Source: Volvox africanus (Eukaryota; Chlorophyta; Chlorophyceae; Chlamydomonadales; Volvocaceae). Taken from it: a stretch of DNA of 64,000 nucleotides. The notes under the pieces were generated by a model that saw only the letters and a program-made list of their open reading frames with translations, ran no database searches and was not told where the DNA came from. Where the stretch lies: contig BSDZ01000022.1 of assembly GCA_030268105.1 (NCBI GenBank), positions 930,001-994,000 on the forward strand, read 5' to 3'. Made by a program: the position numbers and the translations under genes. Below are positions 33,336 to 43,047 of the stretch, piece by piece (the stretch's first letter is position 1; each line of letters starts with the position of its first letter).

Positions 33336-35378
33336 ATGTCCACGGAACACGACGATACGCCGCACACTAGCTTAGCTAGCCAACCCGATTTTGTTGTGGC
33401 TGCTAGAGCACCGGATAGAGGTCTTGAGACTGTTGGTGCGCGAGCCACTCAAGAGCCCCTTTTCCTTCAGACCCCTGCTCACTTAATTGTGCCGCATTCA
33501 GCAGTGAACACGAATATGGACAACACTGCTGGACCAAGGGTTCTGCCATTACCTCAAGCTCGAGGGCATGATGACATCCCTGAGGTGATGAGATTGTCAA
33601 TTCCCGTTCCTAGGCTCAATATCTCTCTGACCGACAAGACAGCAGGACATAGCATAGCCGATGCAACTCGTGCGTACGTGCGTGACGCTAAAAAGTATCT
33701 CCAGGCTGTTCATGGTGGCGATAATGATGGTATCAGGTGTCTCTTCGTTGGTAACACCCTCGAGGGCTCAGCGAAGGACTGGTATCGTGAATGGACCACC
33801 GCCCGGGGCGACTATACTTTTGACGAGATGATCACCGCTTTGCTCGCACGGTTCACTACTGAGGTTCAAGCACGTGATGTGGAGGCTCGTAAGGCAGCCG
33901 GTAGCTACCACATGCGTCGGGGTGAAAATGTACCTGTGTACCAGTCACACTTCGAAGCACTTGTGACCCCCATTGCTGATCTCACCGAAACCGAGCATGT
34001 CTTTTGGTTTAAGCGAGGCCTGACGAAACTTTTGGCTAAATGGTGCGCTACTGACTTGGCTGGGGTGCCGATCAAGTCGTATGATGCCTTGGTCACTTTT
34101 GCTAAGGGTGCGGAGATACGACTCCTTGTCGGTGAGGAAGAAGTCAAGTCTGTCCCTCGTGCAAATGCCGTGCAAGTGCAGGATCCGCTTGGGGAAGCTG
34201 TAGCTCTCGACCAGGAAATCGGAGCGACCCGCCCCACGCCTACTGCCGCGACGCGATGTAGCAACCGGCAACGCCAGGCGCGCGGGGGTGCTAGCTCGGG
34301 TGTCCGCGGGTCAGGAGGAACAGGTCCGAGCTCGGACCCGGCTAAGAGCAGGAAGCGTGGTGGTGCGCCGTCGTTGGCAGCCGCACAGCGCTCTGACCCC
34401 AATGCGAAGCGGACTCGCACGGATGACTCGTTTATGCCAAAATGGAATTGCAATCGTTCCAAGTTCGAGCGAGTCATTGCGCGACGCATCACGCTTGACG
34501 GACGCACGGGACTTCTCTGCTTCGATCCGTTGTGTAATTTGTTTACACCTCGCCGTCCCCTGTCGTCTATCGATCTGTCTAACCACGTGGTTTTGTTCAT
34601 CCCCTCGTCTCTGCGTGAGATGTCGGAACAGTTGGCCGTTTACAGGAGATGTAGGCGTCAATATCCAGGCACCGCCGCATGTGTATTACTCCCCGCTTTC
34701 TGTCGGTGCAAGGCAGAGGCATCGTTAAGGGGTATGCGGCGTGTCCACCGGTTCGAGCCGGGCACCGTTTTGTTTAATGGTGTGGATCGGGAGGGTACGC
34801 TGGCTCCGTGGCCAGGCACATCCTACTCGGTTGACGTTTGGTACGAAGCTCCTGATGAGGGTGCCGTAGGTTACAGACCCGCCCTAAGTGCACTAACGTT
34901 ATCTGCTGGGCAGTCGCTCGTAGATAACCGTGTCCCAGTGGTTCAGATCAGTTTGAATGGCCGTACTCTGAAGGCACTTGTTGACACCGGTGCCAGCGAC
35001 GACTTCATCTCTGTCGCAGAGGTGAATGCGCTGGGGTTGACCCCAGAGTCGTCTGATTGTCCGTAGGTTACCCTTGCTGACGGGGGTAAGCATCCCATCG
35101 TGGGCAGGATTACCCTTAGCCTATCGATAGGCCCTTTGCATGTTGTGACCCGGCCGTACGTGCTGCAGGGCTTAGCAGAGACTGCACCGTACATAATGGG
35201 GTCTTCGACATTACGGCAGTACCGCGCACGCATCGACATGGAGACCGCAACCCTGCATATGTGCAAGGGTACTCTGTCGATTAAGGTACCTTTCCTGTCG
35301 TTCGAATGTGTCACACCAAAGGAGGGTGAAGCTGAGGCGGTGCCTATGGTTAATTTCGCTGTGACCGCAATGGCCACG
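33336..35378 (+). pseudogene. E6 gag and protease
   Basis: ATG at 33336 (MSTEHDDTPHTSLASQP). Gag blocks include VPRLNISLTDK, FVGNTLEGSAKDWYREW and HVFWFKRGLTKLLAKW. The zinc-knuckle segment present in E3 is absent: KWNCNRSKFE joins directly to RVIARRITLDGRTG, an in-frame loss of about 70 codons. The protease follows in the same frame, with VDTGASDDFISVAEVN at about residue 549-564. A TAG at 35064-35066 (CAG in relatives) and a TGA at 35379 interrupt the one long frame. No programmed frameshift or stop is needed between gag and pol. Confidence 0.85.
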
Positions 35379-37542
35379 TGAATCGAACCAGAGCTAGTCG
35401 GGCGTAAGGAGGCCGTCCGTTTGTTACGGAAGGGTGCCCACGGACTGCTTTTGAGGCCGCGGGTGGGCTGTTGTGCCACCACCGCGCAGATTTCTGTGGA
35501 TCCTGAGGTTGAGGCCCTACTGTCGCAGTATGAGGACGTCTTTAAAGATATCCCTGGCCTACCACCTATGCGTCCTGTTGATCACACAATCCCTCTCATG
35601 CCTGGAGCGCAGCCTACGGCCCGGCCAATGTACAGGTTGAGTCCATTGGAGCTGGACGAGGTGAAGCGCCAGGTGACGGATTTGCTCGCGAAGGGTATGA
35701 TACGCCCCAGCACATCCCCGTATTCTGCACCGATTTTGTTTGTCGGTAAGAAGGATGGGACCTTGCGCATGTGCATCGATTACCGGGGTTGAATGTGAGT
35801 ACGGTGAAAAATCGCTACCCTTTGCCACGCGTTGACGACCTGTTGGATAAGCTGAAGGGATCAGCTTATTTTTCCTCGATTGACTTGCAACAGGGCTATA
35901 ATCAGATCCGCATCGCTGCCTCTGATATTCCGAAAACCGCTTTTCGGACGCCCTTCGGTCATTTCGAGTATACGGTCCTATCGTTTGGTTTGACTAATGC
36001 CCCTGCGACGTTTCAGGCGGCTATGGACCGAATGTTTAGGCCATTTATCGACAGGTTCGTTGTTTGCTACCTGGATGACATCTTGGTTTATTCTAAGACG
36101 CGCGAGGAGCACTTGGAGCATCTTCGGCTCGTGCTCGACGTTATGAGGCGGGAGCAATTGTTTGCTAAACGCGCCAAATGCTTTTGGGCGCAGCCTCAGG
36201 TGGAATATTTGGGCCACATTGTGTCGGCCACTGGTGTGAAGATGGACCCGCGGAAGGTCGCCGTGGTTCGCGATTGGCCCGCGCCTCAGAACCTCACGGA
36301 GCTGCGTAAGTTCCTTGGCTTGACCAATTATTTCCGAAAGTTCATTGAAAAATATTCCATCATTGCGGCCCCGCTTACTAACTTAACTCGCAAAGGCGTT
36401 TTCATTTCGCTCGAGTCGTGGACGTCGCAATGCCAGCGGGCATTCGAAGAGCTCAAGCGAACCGTTGCCGAAGATGTCACCCTTGCATTCCCTGATTACT
36501 CGTTGCCGTTTCGTGTTGAGGTAGTGTCTGATGCCTCAGTATTTGGAAGCGGCGCTGTATTGTTACAGGAAGGGCAACCGATCACCTTCACGAGTAAGAA
36601 ATTTTCTGGTGCGGAGATTCGCTACACCACCGGGGAACAGGAGCTTCTGGCAGTGCTGCATGCTTTAAAGGAATGGCGCTGTTACCTCGAGGGACGCCCA
36701 TTTACTTTAAAGACTGACCACAAGCCCCTAACGTTTTTGCAAAGCGTTCCGACGTTGAACCGCCGTCAGGCTAGGTGGATGGAATAACTAGCTAGGTTCG
36801 ACTGCACCTGGGAGTACATTTCTGGTAAACTGAATATTGCCGATGCTCTCAGTCGACATCCGTCACTACACGCTGCAATTTTAGCAGCGCCTGTCGTGCG
36901 ACCGCATAACGAGGAGGTGCTGATCGCGACGGACCTCGCGGAGCGGTTGAAGGTGGCCTACAATGCTGATGCCTGGTTCACGGAGCCGGCTAATGTAGAA
37001 AACCTTTGCAAGCAGAATGGCCTTTGGCTACGGACGGAGGGTGCAGCTACGCAAATCATCGTTCCGAACGACGACGCGCTACGCTACGACATCCTTGCGC
37101 GGTTCCACGAGGACCCGTTAGCAGGACACCCTGGTAGCAAGCGGTTGGTCGAGTTGGTGCAACGTTCCTTTTGGTGGCCTCGTTTGGCTAACGATGCGGC
37201 GAACTTCGTACAGACATGCAGTCTGTGCCAGCGCAATAAGGCTTTGTCCGGTAAGGGTCATGGGTTATTGCAACCGTTGCCTGTCCCGGATGCGCCTTGG
37301 GAAAGTGTTTCCATGGACTTCGTAGTCGCGCTGCCCAAAACTGAGGGGGGATATGATGCGGTGTTCGTAATGGTCGATCGCCTGACTAAGATGGTCCACC
37401 TAGCACCATGCACATCGTCCTGCACGGCTGAACAAACCGCACACTTGTTTTTCGACAATGTGGTTCGGTTACACGGGGTTCCCAAAAATGTGATCTCGGA
37501 CCGTGGTGGGCAGTTCACCTCTAAGTTTTGGGAAGCGCTCTG
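35379..37542 (+). pseudogene. E6 reverse transcriptase, RNase H, integrase N-terminal part
   Basis: The linker (DVFKDIPGLPPMRPVDHTIPLMP) lacks the deletion seen in most Gy-B copies. RT fingers LRMCIDYRG end in a one-base loss at about 35790. The next frame, 35771-36787, carries SSIDLQQGYNQI, LTNAPATFQA, YLDD (36068-36079), and RNase H with SDASVFGSGAVLLQEG and TDHKPLTF. A TAA at 36785-36787 replaces a tyrosine codon. Integrase then reads in phase: FHEDPLAGH and CSLC zinc domain, SMDF and SDRGGQF, up to the solo LTR at 37543. Confidence 0.86.
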
Positions 37543-38366
37543 TGTTGTGCTACGGTTAGTTTTCCACCGACGCGTAGGTCGATGTGATCCTACAAGGCGA
37601 AGTGCTTTTGTGATGAACGCATTGCATATGAATGAATCTGCATGATATAAATGTATTCGTGTACATTTATATATGCATTTGGCATGTTGTCATTATCCAT
37701 CGTGACGTCGCATCATGGCAAATCCGCCTAGCATGCATGAAAGCCCGAAGCATGGAAGTGCGCATTATGCTCGTGCTACGAAACAATAAGTAATATTATC
37801 TGATATAATATTACTTCATTTAAGCACACGTTGAGAGCGCCGCCTTCGTCGCGATACATGCCCTGCAACCGGATATCGTTATCCGGACCCTTGCATCATG
37901 CGAATGCCGGAAAGGCTTATACGTTGTTACGAGTAGACATCGCCCATACGCAGTAGGGTTGTCACATCTAGGATCGGCCTCCTAATGTGAATCGTACGGC
38001 ACTGCGATGCTGCGAGTATAACAGATGCGAGGACGGCTAAGCTAGACAAGACATTCGATACCGGAGAACACTTGTGTGTTCTACATTACTATTACTATAC
38101 GATATTCTACTTAGCCCGAGCTAAGCCTGAACTTCGCTAATCACCGCCGCGTGATGATTGCTTGCTTCCGGCGCTGACGGCGATTTCGTCCATTGCATCG
38201 TTCTGATCCGTAAGACTGTAAGTTATATCTCTCTTCGTCTTGAAGTCTTCCGCTGTCTCTGTTTGCTCTCGCTTGCCTTGCTGTACTTGCAAGTGCTCGC
38301 GCATCGGTGTCGATAGTCTCCAGACGTGCAGATACTTATGAGCAAACGCGAACGAGAGGTACAACA
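37543..38366 (+). mobile_element. Solo Gy-A LTR inside E6 integrase (824 bp)
   Basis: TGTTGTGCTACGG...GTACAACA, flanked by CTCTG at 37538-37542 and 38367-38371. An LTR with a perfect duplication and no internal region is the product of recombination between the two LTRs of a full insertion. Confidence 0.9.
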
Positions 38367-38371
38367 CTCTG

Positions 38372-39236
38372 CAAGCTAGTTGGCATGCGTGTCAACCTGA
38401 GCACAGCGTACCACCCGCAAACTGATGGTCAAACCGAACGCACAAACCGCACGTTGGGTGATATGTTGCGCAATTATGCTGGTCGCACACCACTCGTTTG
38501 GGATACATATTTGACTGCAGCAGAATTCACGCTTAACAACGCTGTTAACCGCTCTACAGGCAAAAGTCCGTTCTTTCTTAACTACAGGTTTCATCCCGCG
38601 CTACCCGTGTGGCGTGAGTTGGAAGTGAACGTGCCTGCTGCTAAACTTTTTGCCAAGTCTTTTATGTCCCGAATCACAGACGCGAAATCGTGTTTGGACG
38701 CGGCGCAACAACGAACGACGGAATACTACAACAAATCCAAGCAGGATGTGACGTTTTCGGAGGGGCAACTCGTGTTGCTAAGCACCAAGAACTTGCGTTC
38801 CTTGGCCGACGGATCCCGAAAACTCTTACCCCGCTGGATTGGTCCGTATCCTGTCGTGCGCATGGTTGGGAATGTGGCTGTGGAGCTTGCATTGCCCACT
38901 GATATGACCATTCACCCCACGTTTCACGTATCGCTTGTTCGTCCTTATCGTGGTACGGAACCCGTCCCTGAGCCTACTAACGCCCCCGCAGTGATCGAAC
39001 CAGTTCCCGAGACCTGGATCGCTGGTAAACAGAAGTTTTACGATGTGGAGCAGGTGTTAGATTATCGCGTACGTCGTGTGGGCCGACACCGACGTAAGCG
39101 GACAGTACACGAGTACTTGGTCAAGTGGACAGGGTATACCAGAGAGCACAACTCATGGGAACCGGCACGCAACTTCTCGCAGGACATGAAGCCCCTGCTC
39201 GAAGAAGCCCGCAAACGTGCCACGCAAGCCCAATGA
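38372..39236 (+). pseudogene. E6 integrase C-terminal part and chromodomain
   Basis: Continues integrase after the solo LTR: STAYHPQTDGQTERTNR with the catalytic glutamate, the GPY module (LLPRWIGPYPVVRM, about 38826-38867), SLVRPYRG and an intact chromodomain (YDVEQVLDYRVRR, YLVKWTGYTREHNSWEP), ending TGA at 39234-39236. There is no break in this segment. The chromodomain marks the element as a chromovirus and probably reads histone methylation. Confidence 0.88.
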
Positions 39237-39280
39237 CCCTTGCAGTCGATGCTGTATGAAGCAGTGAGGATGCTGCATAC

Positions 39281-39295
39281 GGGAGGGGGGATAAT
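39281..39295 (+). other. E6 polypurine tract
   Basis: GGGAGGGGGGATAAT abutting the 3' LTR. Confidence 0.78.
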
Positions 39296-40128
39296 TGTTG
39301 TGCTGCGGTTCGTTTCCCGCCGATGTGTAGGTCGATGTGATCCTACGAGGCGAAGTGCTATCTTGATGAACGCATGAACCATCAATGCATATGAATGAAC
39401 TTGCATGATATAAATGTATTCGTATATATTTATATATGCATTTGGCATGACACCATTATCCATCGCGACATCGCATCATGGCAAATCCGCCTAGCATGCA
39501 TGAAATCCCAAATCATTGAAGTGCGCATTATGCTTGTGCTACGAAATGATAAGTAATATTATTTGATATAATATTACTTCATTACAGCACACGTTGAGAG
39601 CGCCGCACTCGTCGCGATGCATGCCTTGCAACCGAATATCGTTATTCGGACCCTTGCATCATGCGAATGCCGGAAAGGCTTATACGTTGTTATGCTTGGA
39701 CATCGCCTATACGCAGTAGGGTTGTCACACTTAGGATCGGCCTCCTAGTGTGAATCGTACGACATTGCGATGCTGCGAGTATAACAGATGCGAGGACGGC
39801 TAAGCAAGATAAGATATTCGACACCGGAGAACACTCATGTGTTCTACATTATTATTACTATACGCTATTCTACTTAGCCCGAGCTAAGCCTAAACTTCGC
39901 TATTCACCGCCGCGTGATGATTGCTTGCTTCCGGCGCTGACGGCGATTGCGTCCAATGCACCGCTTCGATCTGTAAGACTGTAAGTTATATCTCTTCTTG
40001 TTTGAAGTCTTCCGCTGTCTCTGTTTGCTCGTGCTTGCCTTGCTGTACTTGCAAGTGCTCGCGCATTGGTGTCGCAAGTCTTCAGTCGCGCAGATACTGA
40101 TGAGCAAACACGAAAGAGAGGTACAACA
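39296..40128 (+). repeat. E6 3' LTR (Gy-A, 833 bp)
   Basis: TGTTGTGCTGCGG...GTACAACA, the same length as the 5' LTR and very close in sequence. Confidence 0.9.
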
Positions 40129-42173
40129 ATTGCGGCCCCGCTTACAAATCTGACGAAGAAAGGAGGTTTTGCTTCTCTCCAGGCCTGGAGACCCGCGTGC
40201 CAGCGGGCATTTGAAGAGCTCAAGCAAATCATCGCCGACAACATTACCCTCTCTTTCCCTGATTACTCATTGCCGTTTCGTGTTGAAGTTATATCGGATG
40301 CTTCCCTGCATGGAAGTGGCGCTGTATTGTTGCAGGAAGGACGACCGATCGCCTTCACGAGTAAGAAGTTCTCGGGTGCGGAGACCCGATACACGACTGG
40401 AGAGCAGGAGCTGTTGGCAGTTCTGCATGCTTTAAAGGAATGGCGCTGTTACCTCGAAGGCCGCCCTTTTACACTGAAGACCGACCACAAACCGCTGACA
40501 TTCTTGCAGAGTGTCCCCACGCTTAACCGACGACAAGCCCGGTGGATGGAGTATCTATCTCGTTTCGACTGTACATGGGAATATATCGCCGGCAGAATTA
40601 ATATTGCTGACGTCCTCAGTCGACATCCATCATTACATGCTGCAATTCTGGCAGCACCAGTTACTCGTTCACGCAGTCAGGAGGTGCCGATAGCAGCGGA
40701 TCTCACGGAATGACTCAAGATGGCATATCAGACCAATCCATGGTTTGCTTCACCGAGTAATGTGGAACATTTGCACAAGCGCAACGATTTGTGGCTACGG
40801 AATGATGGTTCGACCACACAAATCGTCGTACCAAACGACGACGCTTTGCGCTATGATTTTCTTGCGCGGTTCCATGAGGACCCGTTAGCAGGACATCCTG
40901 GAAGCACGCGATTGGCAGAGCTAGTACGACGCTCATTCTGGTGGCCGTGCGTGGTGAAGGATGCGGAAAACTTCGTGCAAAGGTGCAGTTTATGTCAGCA
41001 CAATAAAGCACTATCCGGTAAGGGCCAGGGTTTGTTACAACCCTTACCTATACCAGATGCCCCTTGGGAAAGTGTTTCTATGGACTTCGTAGTCACGCTG
41101 CCCAAAACTGAGGGGGGATACGACTCGGTGTTCGTAATGGTCGATCGCTTAACCAAGATGATTCACTTAGCCCCCTGCACCTCGTCTTGCACCGCTGAGC
41201 AAACAGCACGATTATTTTTCGATAATGTGGTACGATTGCATGGCGTTCCTAAAAATGTGATATCCGATCGTGGCGGTCAATTCACGTCTAAGTTTTGGGA
41301 AGCGCTATGTGAACTCGTCGGTATGCACGTTCATTTGAGCACAGCATATCATCCACAATCCAATGGGCAAACTGAACGCACAAATCGCACGCTGGGCGAC
41401 ATGTTAAGGAATTTCGCGGGACACACACCCTCTGTTTGGGATACGTTTCTAACTTCGGCAGAATTCACGCTTAACAACGCTGTTAACCGCTCAACAGGTC
41501 AAAGCCCCTTCTTTCTGAATTATGGATTCCATCCTACGCTACCCGTGTGGCGAGAGTTGGAGATAAATATTCCGCGGCTAAAACCTTTGCCAAGTCATTC
41601 CTATCCCGCATGACAGACGCAAAGGCATGTTTGGATGCGGCACAACAACGGACGACGGACTACTATAACAAATCCAAACGAGACGTAACATTTTTGGTGG
41701 GACAAATGGTACTGTTGAGCACTAAAAACCTGCGTTCACTCGCCGACGGTTCCCGTAAATTGTTACCTCGCTGGATCGGTCCTTATCCCGTTGTTCGCAT
41801 GATAGGGAACGTAGCCGTGGAGCTATCCCTACCCTCTGACATGAATATTCATCCTACTTTTCATATCTCCCTCATCCGCCCTTATCGCGGCACAGCACCC
41901 GTTACAAGCGACACCGATGCCCCTGCAGTAATGGACCCCGGTCCCGAGACCTGGATCGCAGGCAAGCAAAAGGTGTATGATGTGGAGCGAATGTTGGATT
42001 ATCGTGTTCGTCGTGTAGGTCGACAGTGATGAAAGCGGAAGGTGCACGAATATCTGGTCAAGTGGACTGGCTATTCTAGCGAGCACAACTCTTGGGAGCC
42101 GACACATAATTTCTCGCCAGAGATGAAGCCCCTATTGGAGGAAGCTCGTCTACGTGCCACGCAGACCCAATGA
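40129..42173 (+). pseudogene. E5 RNase H, integrase, chromodomain
   Basis: Resumes E5 after E6. RNase H: LTNLTKKGGFASLQAW, SGAVLLQEG, TDHKPLTF, up to a TGA at 40711-40713 (CGA in relatives). Integrase 40720-41613: zinc domain, SMDF, SDRGGQF, QTERTNR (intact triad). A missing base at about 41574 (CCGCGGC) shifts the frame as in E2, the GPY region follows in 41547-42029, and the TGA at 42027-42029 is also shared with E2. The chromodomain (YLVKWTGYSSEH) then reads to 42173. Confidence 0.85.
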
Positions 42174-42218
42174 TCTCTGCAGTCGATGCTGTTCAATGCA
42201 GCGAGGACGCTGCACACA

Positions 42219-42232
42219 GGAGGGGGGATAGT
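42219..42232 (+). other. E5 polypurine tract
   Basis: GGAGGGGGGATAGT directly before the 3' LTR. Confidence 0.75.
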
Positions 42233-43047
42233 TGTTGTATGCGGGTTCGATCACCATTTGCACTGAAGTAGACCACAATCCATTCGAGCATTATGAAGCA
42301 TGATATAATCATATTAGCATGATATATTCGAGTATATCTAGCTAATCAGGCACATTGCATTATTATCTACGACATCGCGCTGTCAGTCAACATGTTTGAC
42401 TCGAGGCTGATAATTAATGCGCGATCTATCCGTTGGCATAATATTCCACGTAATAATACTTTAAATATTATTACCTCAGCTGTGTCATAAACCATACGCG
42501 TATGTGAGAATGCGACGATCGCGATGGTTGGGTCGGCAACCGAATATTGATATTCGGACCTTCACATATTGCATGCGTTGCATCCATTAATATCACGGAT
42601 TACGCGATATTCAGAACAGTGCTACGAAGGTACTCACACTTGAGATCGGAATCCAGTGAGACCTGTACTGCACATCAGTATCACGACGTGATAGGTGCGA
42701 GGAAGGCCGCCTAGAGACCGAAGTCGGCTCGATGCTACTTTGGACTAAGTACTCGCGTACTTAACTCTATCTAATTCGCATACATACGATATACTCATTT
42801 ATATTCGGCCTGAGCTATTCCAGCACAGCATCTCCAGCCGGATGATGAACATTGCCCACGGGGTCTGACGGCCGACTGTCCATTTGTAAACGAAGACTAT
42901 TGTAAGTTGGATCTTTCCTTATTGTTGAGTTTTCCGCTGTCACTTTGCTCGCATTGGATCGCCTTGCTGTTCGTAAGCTTGGTGTGCACTTAGCTAACAT
43001 CCAGACGTGCAGATTCAGTGCATGATCGAAGAAGGAAGGATACAACA
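42233..43047 (+). repeat. E5 3' LTR (Gy-B, 815 bp)
   Basis: TGTTGTATGCGGG...GATACAACA. It abuts E9 gag at 43048 without a matching target duplication. Confidence 0.87.

Larger units (their letters stand above)
32044..40128 (+). mobile_element. E6: complete Gy-A family chromovirus
   Basis: Two 833-bp LTRs with few differences, ATTGC on both sides (32039-32043 and 40129-40133), primer-binding site, gag-pol and polypurine tract. Removing the solo LTR and one CTCTG copy, the coding region would be about 1,690 codons in one frame apart from one single-base loss. It is probably the youngest gypsy insertion in the window apart from the solo LTR it carries, but it has stops and is not autonomous as read. 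Confidence 0.9.
27977..43047 (+). mobile_element. E5: Gy-B family chromovirus split by E6
   Basis: 5' LTR 27977-28792, body 28793-32043 and 40129-42232, 3' LTR 42233-43047. The interruption is E6 with a perfect ATTGC duplication. The flanks of E5 (aatgc left, cagcc right) do not match, and the left host (E4 RT) does not resume on the right, so an end has been exchanged or deleted. Its gag-protease half closely matches E7, while its integrase half shares lesions with E2. Confidence 0.83.
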
